The notes beneath the pieces were generated by a model. The model saw only the letters and a list, made by a program, of their open reading frames with translations, did not search any database and was not told the DNA's origin. Position numbers and translations under genes: made by a program. A stretch of DNA of 64,000 bases from Strobilurus pachycystidiatus (lineage: Eukaryota; Basidiomycota; Agaricomycetes; Agaricales; Physalacriaceae), in the NCBI GenBank assembly GCA_019915135.1, contig JAHLMK010000001.1, forward strand, positions 806,001 through 870,000, in the 5' to 3' direction. Shown here piece by piece: positions 33,307 to 44,383 of the stretch. How positions within the stretch are numbered: the stretch's first letter is position 1; every line of letters begins with the position of its first letter.

Positions 33307-35214
33307 TACGTGAACTTGAAACTGTGACTCTCCATCTGAGCGAAGAACACCATTGATTAGTCCGCTGTGCAACTGTCAAGAGTAGAGGACAAACCGTTAT
33401 TTCTCCACCACGGTAGCTGCCACGCTTTTTCTTGTTCTTTTCCTTCCTGAATCCCGCCCCTCTAGTGACAATGAGATCTGCATGCGCTCTTGCTCCGTAG
33501 TCATTCTTAGGCGCCGCCTATTGCACAATATCTTTAGTCCACGGTACTTCAATGGCAGCAACTACCAACCTTGTTTTCGTATCGGTTGTCCAAGACCAAG
33601 TGCTCTGGTACTTGGTCGACTTTGATTCGCGAAAACGGGGTGTTGACCTTTCGGCCGTGGCGTTTAGTGCCCGTTTCCTCGACGGAGTCTTTCGGAAAAG
33701 CGTCCTCTGCTGTTGCCGTTACAACTGCAGCGCCACTCTCGGACGTTCGTCGCTTTTTTGTGACTCTGACAGTGGTAGCCTCGGCACCAGAACCGGACAA
33801 GCTTCCAGCGGATTTAGCGGACGCATGTTCCTTAGCAGGTGCGGGTGCAGTAGATTTTGTCGCGGGTTTTGATTCGTCTTCACTCGAGTCGTCTGGATTG
33901 GACGCGTTAAAATGTGATCATGGTACTGCCATTCCATGCCAGCGAAATGAATTTTGTGCTCACCATCACTAGAGCTGGAAGATCCGGACGACAAAGTCTT
34001 GCTTGAACTACGCTTGGACGAGACTTTTTTATCGCTCGTGTCTGGGGGTGAAAGAACCGTCAGCAAGGCGTGTCGTACACGGGTGTAGCGACAAACCTGA
34101 CTCTGAATCGGAGGAGTCCTCTGAAGAGGAATCATCTGCACAGAGGACTAAACAAGATAGAAGGGGGGGAGATGAAGGTGTTGCAGGCTTACCACTGTCG
34201 TCGGTGGAAGTTTTAGCTGTCACGGCCTTCGACTTTGCCAGAACAGAGGCTAAGAGAACATGGTATCAGCAAGTCTGGAAGTGAACGACAAACACACGTT
34301 TTTCAGGTTCAGAGTCGGAGTCAGAGTCCGAGCTGGAGTCCGAAGAATCGTCTGACGACTCAGAGTCAGAATCGGAAGATTCTTCGGGAGAATTCTTGGC
34401 TATATAGCGATTCAGTAAGTCTCCTAACGCGAGGCCGGATGTTATGAGCAGACCTCCTGTAGCTTTATTGGGCTTGACTTTGGTCTTTGGGATGGTCGTC
34501 GACGCTGAATCTACGATACATGCATTAGCTCTCTATTCAGCATGAAACCAAGTACGATTACCGGACGAATCGGAATCTGAACTTGAGTCCGAATCAGAGC
34601 TGGAGTCCGAATCAGAGCTGGAGCTGGAGCTGGACTCGGATGGTATTGGCTTTTTGCCCTTGGGCGCTTTGAGTTTTGAGGACGCGACTGCAGACTTTTT
34701 CGCAGGTTTTTCCTCGTCACTCGACGAGTCGGAATCGGAATCAGAGTCGCTATCTGAGGAGGATGCTGCACGAGCAATGCATCAAATCGAGATGAGCATG
34801 TAGGTCGGGAGACATACTGACAGTCCGAATCAGAATCACTGGAAGAATCCGCTAATCAGGAAGGAACGTTAGAAGGTGTCACATCAGCATCGCGAGAGGG
34901 TGATATACAGCTGTCTGAGTCCGAGTCTGAACTGGACGGTCAGTCAGTCATGACTGTCACAACGATTGACCGCGAGTCGCACCTGTCCTTGGCCTTCCAA
35001 AGCTTGACAATCTCCTCAAGAGCTGGTCCTTCCGCTTCTATGCCATCTTTGAGAACGATTTGCTCTTTTACGGCCTTCTTCAGGGCAGCGGCTGCTTTGT
35101 CGTGCGCGTGCTTGTTGAGGAATGCATGGATTAGGGTATACGTCGCTGAGGGGGGGAGATGATGAGGTCCCTGGCTGCAAAGACAAGCCACGTACTGGCA
35201 AGATGGGGGTCCAT
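33307..35214 (-). CDS. SRP40: SRP40/Nopp140-family nucleolar phosphoprotein
   Basis: The start is the ATG at 35214 (MDPHLA), followed by an intron and a LisH-like helix (TTYTLIHAFLNKHAHDKAAAALKKAV). The middle is built from at least seven very short exons between about 34940 and 33950. Each encodes an acidic serine cluster (SDSESDSSS type) flanked by basic Lys/Ala/Pro linkers. The C-terminus is the diagnostic SRP40_C domain: NTPFSRIKVDQVPEHLVLDN, then after an intron YGARAHADLIVTRGAGFRKE, KNKKKRGSYRGGEIT, and after a last intron MESHSFKFT with the stop at 33307. Homologues (yeast Srp40, animal NOLC1) are heavily CK2-phosphorylated chaperones of H/ACA and C/D snoRNPs in the nucleolus. The order LisH, acidic/basic repeats, SRP40_C matches the family. 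Individual mini-exon boundaries were not all fixed. Confidence 0.9.
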
Positions 35215-35352
35215 TCGGGATCAGCAATGGAGGAAAAAGTAAAGCGATACCGCCATTGCAAATAAATTCTTGATCTCAGCCACGTGGTCGGGCCGTCTCG
35301 CCGGCACGCACAAATGTCCCGAGCCTGGTTTCACCAAGTTCCCGACAGCTAG

Positions 35353-35438
35353 CCGACCTTAGCTCAGTTGGAAGAGCGCAAGACTGTAATGGATACCACT
35401 TCATCTTGATGTCGCCTGTTCGAGCCAGGCAGGTCGGA
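35353..35438 (+). tRNA. tRNA-Tyr (GTA) with intron
   Basis: The acceptor stem CCGACCT pairs with AGGTCGG, followed by discriminator A. The D arm is TTAGCTCAGTTGGAAGAGC. Anticodon stem CAAGA/TCTTG carries loop CT-GTA-A, and an intron of about 13 nt (tggataccacttc) lies immediately 3' of position 37. The T arm is GCCTG-TTCGAGC-CAGGC. A and B boxes are intact, and T-runs beginning near 35488 can terminate Pol III. Nuclear tRNA-Tyr genes generally carry such an intron. Confidence 0.93.
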
Positions 35439-35719
35439 CTAAGCGGATTGTGTCACACATTTTGGCACAGCATAAATGATAATTTTTGATCTTTGATTTT
35501 TTAAATTTTATTCATATTTCAAAATCATGACAGAAAATTGAAAAATTGAAACCTTCTTGACATTGGAGGTAACTCTGAGGATGGACTCTCCTACATTGCC
35601 CGGGCTCAGGCGGGGGCCGCGGGGCTGCGGGCATTGGAAAAAGCCGAGCACTGCCACCTATGATTCACTCTCAGCCATGACTCGAACGTCGCTTCTTGGC
35701 CGCTTTTCCTTCCACCATC
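35439..35719. other. tRNA 3' flank and acetyltransferase promoter
   Basis: A strongly AT-rich block (35480-35545: repeated GATCTTTGATTTTTTAAATT-like runs) serves as the likely Pol III terminator. A GC-rich stretch (about 35598-35632) follows before the GNAT start. Confidence 0.45.
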
Positions 35720-36427
35720 ATGTCTTCCAAACCAAAATTCACAACCCGCGCCGCTGTGCCTTCGGATATACCCACGATTTTGCTCTTCATTCGCGAATTA
35801 GCAATTTATGAAAAGGAAGAGGACAAGGCACTTGCAACTCCCGAGGATATGCACGCGGCTTTGTTCGCAGAGGGCAAGGTCGCGTGGGCGATCATTGCTG
35901 AGCTCGATGAAGTGGACGCGGATTCAAAGATCAAGAGCGCGGATGGAAAGGTCGATTTTGTCCTTCACCAGTATCCCATCATCAATGAGTGAACAAGTTC
36001 CCAGACACCTATCGGCTTTGCGCTCTACTTCTACAACTTTTCCACTTGGCTCGGTAAGAAAGGACTCTACGTATGGCCGTCTCGGTTTCAGATCGCCACA
36101 TGTACTGATACACGTCCATGAAGCTTGAAGATCTGTACGTGACGCCTGCGCACCGGAATCTCGGTGCTGGGCGCGCGCTCTTCGCGCATCTTGCACGCGT
36201 CGCGCTCGATAATAACTGCGGACGCATGGATTGGAGCGTGTTGAAGGTTTGCTTGACTCCGCCACGTTGTCTTGCCTGCCTGACTTTCTTCGTCACAGTG
36301 GAACGCACCATCCATCGGTTTCTATCAGGAAACTCTTGGTGCATTCCGCATGGAAGAGTGGGTTGGTATGCGCCTCGAAGGCAACGCAGAGATAGAGAAG
36401 CTCTTGAAGTTGAACAGAACAACGTAG
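35720..36427 (+). CDS. GNAT-family N-acetyltransferase (diamine-acetyltransferase-like)
   Basis: The start is the ATG at 35720 (MSSKPKFTTRAAVPSDIPTI). Exons join across introns near 35951-36008, 36071-36121 and 36247-36300, giving about 170 aa. Signature blocks are LLFIRELAIYEKEED (N-terminal helix), TPIGFALYFYNFSTWLGKKG (beta4), LYLEDLYVTPAHRNLGAGRA (motif A, with an RNLGAG acetyl-CoA loop in place of the usual R/Q-x-x-G-x-G/A) and WNAPSIGFYQETLGAFRMEE with a catalytic-type Tyr. Order and length match spermidine/spermine N1-acetyltransferase-like and thialysine acetyltransferases. The amine or lysine-analogue substrate cannot be told from sequence. The intron after GLY ends CATGAAG, a less usual acceptor. 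Confidence 0.88.
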
Positions 36428-36552
36428 AGTTCGAGGAAGTACAAAGATGATAGATGTATCATGCAGTCAACACACACCATCTCGGTGGATGTCGGTGATT
36501 CAACCGAATTGCTATTCGTCAGGCATAATGATACGTGTAAATATGTTGTGTA

Positions 36553-37752
36553 CTACAATTCATCGTGTTCCTTGACCGCCCTTGTCACCTCACCCACACT
36601 CACCCCAGACATGAAAAGGGCATGCGAAGTGCCCTGTACATTTGGATCGGTGTATGACGCCACGATCTTGACCGAGTCGTACCCGCTGTATTCGAGCACG
36701 TACAACGCGGGTTTCAAATCATCCGATGCGCGTGTCGACGGATCGTCGTCTGTCAAAACCAACAACGTCTTGTCCTCTGCCCCAGGATAAGCGATAACAT
36801 CAATGGCATTGGCCTTGCCGCCACTTGTTGGGGTCTCCCAGTATGTGACTTTTGTCTCTTCCGCAGGGATGCCGGAGGGTGTCAAGGGGAAAGCAGCCAA
36901 CCAGCCACGAGTGGAAGACTTCCCACCACGGGTCGTGGTGAAGAGCGTCTTTGCATCGGGGGAGAGGGATAGGGTATCTCCACGGAATGAGGAATGATCA
37001 AGGTGCTCCTTGGGTGAAAAGGGGGATGAGGGAGGAGGGTAAAGAAGATGCGAGCTGATGAGCTCCAGCGAGGGAAGAGCATACACTAAGACTGTGTTGT
37101 CGTGCTCCGTTATAACATACAGCACTTGCCCATTTGGGTGTAGCTTGACATGACGCGGTCCACTTCCTTTTGGCGTATGGAGGATCGTCTCGTCCTTCAA
37201 ACGACCAGTAGTGGGGTCCACGAGATAGATATGGACCGCGTCTGTTCCTAAGACCGGAATGTACGCCTTCGTCACCTCCCCCTCGCTGAACTCCACCGCA
37301 TGGCTCCCGTAGCGAAGTGCTACGCGTGTCTTGTCCGCTGTGGCGAGTTCCTGCTCTGGTACAAACAAGAACTCTTGCTCCTTTACTGGATCCGGGAAAG
37401 GCAGGCGGTGCACCTCGCCCGTGGGGCCGCCTGCGCTGTAGAGCCACTTGTCGTGTACCGCGATATACGACGAGGTCGCTGTTATTGGCGCTGCGCCGAG
37501 GTAGGAGAGAGTGGGGATGGAGAAGGCATGTAACGCAGGCGGCAGTGACCATGTCGTCGCGTATACAGCATCAAGGGATGGGGAGAGGCACAGATATTGG
37601 TGAGGTCCAAAGGCAGGAATGGAGCGAACAAGACGGATGGATGCCTCGGAGGCATCGGATTGGGGAGATGGTATGGTGAGCGCGAGGAGCCAGAGGGACA
37701 AGGACGTGAATGAGCCAGACAAGATAAGAAGCTCCATTGTTGTTAATACCAC
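36553..37752 (-). CDS. Muconate-cyclase-type lactonase (seven-bladed beta-propeller)
   Basis: One exon encodes 399 aa from 37752, or 394 aa from the ATG at 37737. A hydrophobic N-terminus (LLILSGSFTSLSLWLLALTI) could be a signal peptide or anchor, which is unusual for the cytosolic muconate cyclases. The body shows repeated propeller blades with LVDPTTGRLKDETILHTPKG, SGPRHVKLHPNGQVLYVITE, DNTVLVYALPSLELISSHLL and LSLSPDAKTLFTTTRGG, ending DPNVQGTSHALFMSG. These match the fungal carboxy-cis,cis-muconate cyclase / 6-phosphogluconolactonase-like fold. Muconate cyclases act in the protocatechuate branch of aromatic catabolism. Substrate assignment is inference, and the potential export signal argues for a different lactone substrate. 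Confidence 0.78.
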   Translation of the reverse strand: MVLTTMELLILSGSFTSLSLWLLALTIPSPQSDASEASIRLVRSIPAFGPHQYLCLSPSLDAVYATTWSLPPALHAFSIPTLSYLGAAPITATSSYIAVHDKWLYSAGGPTGEVHRLPFPDPVKEQEFLFVPEQELATADKTRVALRYGSHAVEFSEGEVTKAYIPVLGTDAVHIYLVDPTTGRLKDETILHTPKGSGPRHVKLHPNGQVLYVITEHDNTVLVYALPSLELISSHLLYPPPSSPFSPKEHLDHSSFRGDTLSLSPDAKTLFTTTRGGKSSTRGWLAAFPLTPSGIPAEETKVTYWETPTSGGKANAIDVIAYPGAEDKTLLVLTDDDPSTRASDDLKPALYVLEYSGYDSVKIVASYTDPNVQGTSHALFMSGVSVGEVTRAVKEHDEL

Positions 37753-38066
37753 GCGGAGGTACTGGGCTTTCAGCCTACTTTGGGTTTATTCCAGGTGGTC
37801 AAGGTTGCTTTGTTACGAACGAAGTGGGCGTTACTTTGGAGAGCATGTTGCGGAAAAAGTGCGCTCCGCTTCTTGATCATGGCTGACGTCAACAAACGAC
37901 AGTCAACTCTTGAACATCAAGTCTTCAGCTCTATTTTGTGTAACTCTGCTCCCAAACCTTGCGACAAGAAAACCGCGAATACGTACTTGAGATCATGTAA
38001 AATTAGTCTACATTTGAGGAATGCGCCTCCCTTCGCTGTAGAAATGGACTTCTATTTATCACCAAA
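37753..38066. other. Intergenic, no gene seen
   Basis: Upstream region of the beta-propeller gene and 3' flank of the F-box pseudogene. No coding support. Confidence 0.4.
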
Positions 38067-39645
38067 CTACCAAAGTGTCGCTTGCAGCCCACGGACTCTT
38101 AGATCTTTCATGTAGTTCACGATAACCTCAGAAAGCTCCTGTCCATCCCTGACGCCAAGCCTGACGGACGATAGTGACACCGTGCCGGAAGGTCCACCCA
38201 GGCGAGAGGATATCATGTCTGCCAAGCTCGACTCGTTTGCGTTCTGGGGAACTCGTGCCCATACCATTTGCAACGAAGCGAGCTCGAGTAGCAAAGTGGG
38301 CTCCGATAGTCCTTGAAGGAGCTGCTCGGAAATGAACGAGGAAGTCCACCTGCCTTCAACCAGTTCTAGACGTTCGAGCTTTGGTGTATGCTCAAGAAGG
38401 TCCAAAAGCATAGCCGTCGGCAACGAAGACTCGTAGCTTGCGCCTGCGCTATCACAGGTGCGAATGGTAAGCGACTGCAACTCGCATTGAGAGCGTTGGA
38501 CGAGCCGGGATAGGTCCGCCATAGCGGTCACCCATGACATCGTGTCCGGGGTAAGATCACTGCCCGGGAGGGTCACTGATAGTTCCCGTAGCGTCGGGAC
38601 GAGAAGCAGTCCGAGAAAATACGACAGACCGTTCGGCCACTCAGCAAAATCGAGTATGAGAGCCGTGATCTCAAGCGTAAATGGGTCGTAAGAGGCATCG
38701 TCTTCCATGTAGAGAGGGCCGGTGTGAGAAATTGTCAAGGTGCGGTCCTCGCCATCTAGAAAGTCCTCGTGAAGCATGTGCAATGAAGGCAGAGACTGTA
38801 GGTCCACGATATCTAGGTGGTGTATCTGCCTCCATGGTATATCTTCTATGTTCCACAAGTCTTCCACGTCACAATCCTCGCCTACATGGATGCGGAGAGC
38901 ATGAAGCTTTGGTGCCAGGCGTGTCACTTGTGTCAAGAGATCGGGATCGTCTACGGTTATAGTGAGCGACTCGAGGGCCAGCACAGGCTCATGCTCCCCG
39001 AGGTGTGTCCTGAAGGTTTGCACACTATCCCAGTCATACCCAAGTGAATATCTGCGCTCTTCCATCGAGGTAGGCTTTCGAATACGCCACCGGATTCGGC
39101 AGGGTCACGACCTCCAAACGAATGAAGGCTGACAGAGAGGGAAGGTCCTTTGAATGACGCGCATACGTGGCGTAGCAGAGATGAGTGTCCACAATGTGAA
39201 TGGTGGTCCACAAATGAGGCATCTCGAGAGCGATGCACCGCCACTTCCAACACACAGACGCGATCCATAGTGGGGTGTCCTGGTATGAGGTCTCCTCGTA
39301 CGCTTCGGTGAAGGGCTCGCAAGCGGACACAAAAATCAAGCCAAGGATTTCTGTGGGAAGTCGCCGAATGGGAGATAGGAGGATATAGGCGCTCGTTTGC
39401 TCAACGTAGCGCTGTATTGTTGAATGGGCGGCTGTCAGGGTTGGGGATGTAGTCTCTAGGCGCTCCATCTCGCTGGTGAGTGCGGCGACTTTGGCCATTG
39501 CACGGGGAAGCCAAGCCTCCAAGACTTGACGTTCGTGGGCTGAGGGTGCTCGGAAGCCTCGTGCGTCGTCAATGGGAAAGGGAGACTGGAAAGAAGAGGG
39601 TGATGTGAAGCCCAGAGGCTCATCCATGGATGCCCTAAGAAACAC
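38067..39645 (-). pseudogene. F-box/LRR-like copy with two frameshifts
   Basis: The frame starts at 39645 or at an internal Met near 39627 (MDEPLGFTSP), with a coiled coil (MAKVAALTSEMERLE), F-box SPIRRLPTEILGLIFVSAC and SVCWKWRCIALEMPHLWTTI. After TYARHSKD the paralogous sequence continues in a second frame (SLHSFGGRDPAESGGVFESL, PRWKSADIHLG). It then continues in a third frame (YDWDSVQTFRTHLGEHEPVL) to the stop at 38067 (RGLQATLW). Alignment with 29107-30774 places the lesions as single-base losses near 39150 (CCCCTCTCTG to CCCTCTCTG) and near 39050. A 38-nt pseudo-intron could bridge the first but not the second, and the paralogue is exonic there. Either it is a recent pseudogene or the assembly has indel errors. 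Confidence 0.75.
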
Positions 39646-40171
39646 AATTCTATGAATGCTGCGTATCTAAGAGAATTGCTAGGGAACGTACATTTCGTCT
39701 AACGCGTAGAATCCAAAGCCTTTGTTGGCAGAAGATACTTATCAGTGCCACGTTTCTCACCAACGTCGGAGTGTGAATTCCTTCTGGCAAGTTGTTGACA
39801 TGGATCCCAAGCGCTTTCTGTGTCTGGATCGCAGACGTAGAGACCAGTACAGAGCGTCAAGTCGTGAGGGTTCTGGGAGAAAGACGTGATAACCGCGCTT
39901 ACTCTGAACTTGACTTTGGGAACTAACTGGGAGTATTGACATTGAATGTAGCGCCCAACGTCGGGACTGTTTTTCGAGGTGAAGTTGCGGACAGCTAACT
40001 GCTCATGTTTGATTTTGTGTTACATCTGGGTAAGCCTCACAGTCGAGTAGGGCATGCTTCAATACAATGTGAGTTCAGGGCAAATACTCCTCCTCGAAAA
40101 GATGACACACAAGAGATATGATCATCAAGAAGTATCGATACAGTGTAGTACTCAGTAACTCGGAGTATAGT
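39646..40171. other. Intergenic, no gene seen
   Basis: This lies between the F-box pseudogene start and the KRE6-type gene stop. One short open frame (39757-39942) has no supporting features. Confidence 0.45.
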
Positions 40172-42442
40172 CTAGCATTCACCTAGAAAACTGTTCTTGG
40201 GGAACGGTTGTTTATAGTCGTCAACCCAGGTCGTCAGATTTGGATTGGTATATGCTTCAATATACCTGTATAGCATCAGCGACCAATCACAATCGAAGTC
40301 TGACGATACTTACTCGTTGATGTACGCCTGCGTAGGAAATTCGTCTGGATCGCAGCCGATGTTAATCTGTCCCGGCTTCTGATACACCCGGATGTAATCG
40401 AGGCTCATCACGGTCGGGAAAATGAGGTTCTCCAGGTCAACTTCACCGAAGTTCATAGACATGCCTAGATTGGCAATGATGTACTAGGGGTCGATGAGCA
40501 TGTTGTGAAACACGAAGAGGCATGACCTGCCATGGGCTCTTGGGAATCGGTCGAGCTGAAATCTCCACGCGAGTATCCTCGGCAGTTCCGGGTCCGCGCT
40601 GAAGCCAAGCCGCCTTTCCATCGTTGACCCATACGATGTACTAAAAGATGAATTTAGCCCGAGTCATTTGCAGAGTGACATCAACCATACCGCGTCGTCA
40701 TAACCTCAAGAGAGATTGTTGAGCTTCGCGTTGAACTTATGCTGACAAGGAACATACCAGGTTTGTATTCAAAGCCAAAGATAGAGAAGCATTCGCTCTC
40801 GAGCTCGTAGCATTCCTGGTCTTTTCCCACGTTAGCTCAAGGCCAGGAAGGAGATGACACGACAGACTTGTTATGGAGACACCCGACGTCGCCTGTTGGA
40901 ACACGCCTCCCTTGTATTCGTTTAGCTCAGTGATTTCATCGTCGTAGATCACCGAATTAGTCTCGTTAAACCATTCGTAGGCATAGTTGAATGGCTACAT
41001 GCAAAGATGAGACAAGAAGCTCCTTCAGAGTCGAAAGACTCACCGCCCACTGGCAAGACTGGGACACATGGCCCTGACCGTTCGCTACTTGTGCCTCGAA
41101 AATATCAATTTCTGGCGCAGCACGGCCAACGTAGGTCCCATCTGAATGCACTGGACCAGGATGGGACTCTCCTGGGCAAGTGCATCGCGAGAGTTTCTGG
41201 CCAGGTAGATAAGAAAGTGCTCCGTCGTAACTTGCGTCGCCGCCAACAGTAGCTGCTGCCGGTAGCCCACCGACGGTCTGGTTCTGCACCGTGCCAACAT
41301 CACATGCGTCGTAAGTATATGGCCACTGGAACAGGCGTATGCGATTAGGTCGATGGACATTGTGATTTAGACATACCATGCCTTCTAGACTTGCGCCAAA
41401 TCCAGCGCGTCCCAAGTTCCCCATAGTCCAGACGGCTGGCCATAAACCGACGACGTTATTCGATCCTGGGAGGATAGTGGCCACCTCGATTAGCCCTCCC
41501 GTAAAACAAAACTGTTCCACGACGACATCATTCCTCCCCTGTAGTCCAGGCCGTGAGTAGGCTTAGCTGAGAGTGTGATCCGCAAGGCTCCTCCTTCGGT
41601 CGTGATGGCTGAAGGGTCATACCACTCCATGTTATTGGTCTGAACAGACAACCCGTTTAGTTGACACGACAGACATTCAATTGTACGAACTCACACCCCA
41701 GTAGTGAAGATCTACTGCTTCCCAAAAAGGATCTTCTCCCGGATAGAATGTTCGGCCGTCCGTGTTGAATTCGTCACTGAAGACAAGCTGCATCTCTTCG
41801 CCATCTTCATATGATACTTTCGTGTACGCGTCTTGCGGTGTGTCTGTGTCGATTAAACCCCAGTTTCCTATACTCGGAACCTAAGGCAAGCGGTGTTAGG
41901 GCTGAGCGCCTAACATAAACCGGGACCAACCTGTCCGGTCGCATTGATTCCACCCAGATTGAAACCACCGTTTTTGGAGAGTCTTTTCGTAGTGAAGTGT
42001 GTGATAATGGGGTATCCAGCACTGTCCGCTGGTGAGCCACTGGATGCGTCAAAGCCAATGGGGTACTTACAAAGTGTAAGCAGGCCAACGCCAAGGACGA
42101 ACATGCATCCGAGATTGGCAAATCCTCTGGCTGTGAAGATAGAGTTCCCGAAGTCATTTTCCTTGTCGCGACGAGGGTCAGGGTTGTGCAGGTAGTCGTC
42201 TGGCTCTGGTTCGTCCACTGAAAGACTCAGCCCCCATGATACCGGATCTGGAGAAAGAGAGAACTTTCGGAGGAATGTAAGCGAATTGGCCACCATACAA
42301 AAGGTAAATGCAGTACCTTTTCCGAAATTGAAGAAGCGGCATGACTATTTCTCATAGAGAGGGCTCCTGGAAGCAGAGCTGCATGCTGAGACGCTGAGAA
42401 AGGAGTGGCTGGTGAACGAATGCGTGGTGACGGAGGGGACAT
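40172..42442 (-). CDS. Beta-1,6-glucan synthesis-associated protein (KRE6/SKN1, GH16)
   Basis: This is a type II membrane glucan-synthesis protein of the secretory pathway. The start is at 42442 ([11 protein letters not shown]) and about nine exons follow. The cytosolic N-terminus is Ser/Pro-rich. A single transmembrane helix lies at [13 protein letters not shown]. Luminal blocks are [95 protein letters not shown] and [11 protein letters not shown]. The last contains the GH16-like ExDxxE catalytic motif. Further blocks follow: [61 protein letters not shown], and a tail [10 protein letters not shown] with stop at 40172. Length and order match SKN1-family proteins. They are needed for wall beta-1,6-glucan and are not secreted degradative enzymes. 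Confidence 0.92.
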
Positions 42443-43143
42443 GGCGAATGCTAAGGAGAAAGGCGACTGTGGTGTTTATAATGAGAGCTAAGAGATGGCA
42501 AGGAATCGGCGACAGCACAATGCCAAGCGCTTAGAGCTCGGCGCATCCAACACCAAGAGATATTCGCCCAAACCAAGAAAATGCCGGGATTGTGCTTGGC
42601 GGACTTTACTATGCCTCAGGTCGCTCTTGAAGAACTCAGACATCTTGTCGACTTGATAAGGACAGAAATGGGCGTTGTGCATTCTGAACCTACGGTGATG
42701 GTCTGAGTCCAAGAATGACAGTCGCGCTACGCCGGCTGGCACTGTGACGTAAACTTGCTCTTGGCGATGGCTCACTTTCGAGTTTTATAATAATTGGTCC
42801 TAGGCCTGTCGCGGCTTGGGCTGCTCTAACAGTGCTATGGTATGCTCAGTATTGCTCTCGCATGGCAAAGACTTGCTGGGTGCATGGTATCTTACCAGTG
42901 GTTCTGCGCTGGGAACACTCAAGTTTTCAGTTGCCTATTCTCCCAGATTCGTACACAACATTCTCAAGCTCACTCCCAGGTCTCCATAGGGTAGAGAAGG
43001 AGTCGTGTACGATCTAGCGCCAAAACTGTATAGTTGCTCATAATGACAATCACACCCACTCCGAGTCCCGGATCGTCACATGAGGATAGGTATTTCCTTA
43101 AATCTGCTCCAGATATTCCCACAACCTATACCATCTCAGCACC
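42443..43143. other. Intergenic, divergent promoters
   Basis: It separates the divergent KRE6-type and dienelactone-hydrolase genes. A short minus frame (42488-42775) shows no family signature. Confidence 0.5.
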
Positions 43144-44279
43144 ATGACCACGCTTGCAGGAGCCCCAGGAAATTGCTGCTTCACCACAGTGCAACACGTA
43201 GGCGAGCCCAGAGGCGTAGTCGAGGACCTAGGCGGTGCACCGACGTACATCTCAGAGCCCACCGAGATGACGATGCCCAAACGCGTTGTCCTCTTCTTCG
43301 CAGACGTCTATGGAGCCATGTTTATCAACAACAAGCTCATGCAGGACTTCTTGGCTAGTCAAGGTAAGCGACTTACTCAGGTTGAGTGAATGCATAAGGT
43401 GAACGCACCATGAAAATGAAAGGCTTCGCTGTCGTGGGCTTGGACTACTTCCTGGGCGACCCCATTTATCCGCACTTTGACGAGGAAGGGTGGGACAGGA
43501 CTGCGTGGATGGAGAAATCAAAGAAGCAGGCCCGGGAGCTTTTCCCGAACTGGCTCGATGGAGTGAAGCAACGATATGGTATGCACTTCACAGTTATGCA
43601 TGCTTGAGAATGCTTCTGACATCGAATGTTGAGGTGAGGATGCCCAATATACGGCCGTTGGTACGCATTGTCCCTGCCGGTCGAGTGAAAAATGAAAGTG
43701 TCGCACTTAGGATATTGCTTCGGCGCGCCCTTCGTCCTAGAGCTTGGCGCAACAGGATTCACTGTTGCCAGTCAGTCTCAACATTCGTCATGAAGATGTA
43801 CCACTCACTCGACTTATCCACAAAGGTGCCATCGCACACCCAGCGTTCCTAGACGAGAGGCATTTTCAAGAGAATAAAAGTGAGTGATATCTTTTTGTAC
43901 GTTCTCACTTCACAACCGGTCGACCTGTAGGTCCACTTCTACTAGCTTGCGCAGGTTCGTGTAGAACTCTCCAACGCGATACACACGATAATCACATTTG
44001 GACAGAGACAGACCGAACCTTCCCTCTTCCAGCTCGACGTCGGGCAGAGGACATCCTCGTCGCTGCACGCACCAAATACTTCTTTCAGGTATTCTCGAGC
44101 GTGGACCACGGCTTTGCGCTTCGCGGTGATCCTTCCGTGGGGGATACACGTCAGTTCATCAGTCTGCACACACACGAGAGCATGAGACTAACCGATGTAT
44201 AGGTTGGGCCAAAGAAGAATCAGCTAGCGCCATCGCGCGTTGGTTCCGCAGGTTTTGCGACGAGTCCTCCAGAGAATAA
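43144..44279 (+). CDS. Dienelactone hydrolase family protein
   Basis: The start is the ATG at 43144 (MTTLAGAPGNCCFTTVQH). About seven exons, including a tiny one of roughly 26 nt (GEDAQYTAVG), join to about 260 aa. Motifs are MPKRVVLFFADVYGAMFINN, GFAVVGLDYFLGDPIYPHFD, YTAVGYCFGAPFVLELGATG (nucleophile Cys in GxCxG), AIAHPAFLDERHF, AETDRTFPLPARRRAEDILV (acid Asp) and VFSSVDHGFALRGD (catalytic His). The Cys-Asp-His triad is complete. DLH enzymes open dienelactones in chloroaromatic breakdown, but fungal members act on varied esters and lactones. It lies 5.4 kb from the muconate-cyclase-type gene, which also belongs to an aromatic/lactone theme; functional linkage is speculative. Confidence 0.88.
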
Positions 44280-44383
44280 ACAATAAACAACATCTGTAAG
44301 AGATGAGTAGTGATAATGTACAATGTGATGTGTATGCTATATACGATGAGATGGAAAACAAGCTTGACAAACATTACTACAAA

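Noticed and set aside
39090..39160. 38-nt intron (GTATGCGC...CTGTCAG) to rescue the F-box copy at 38067-39645
   Set aside because: It fixes only the first of two frame changes, and the sister gene is exonic at this place.
42488..42775. 95-codon minus-strand frame upstream of the KRE6-type gene
   Set aside because: No recognisable motif, and it sits in a divergent promoter; chance ORF more likely.
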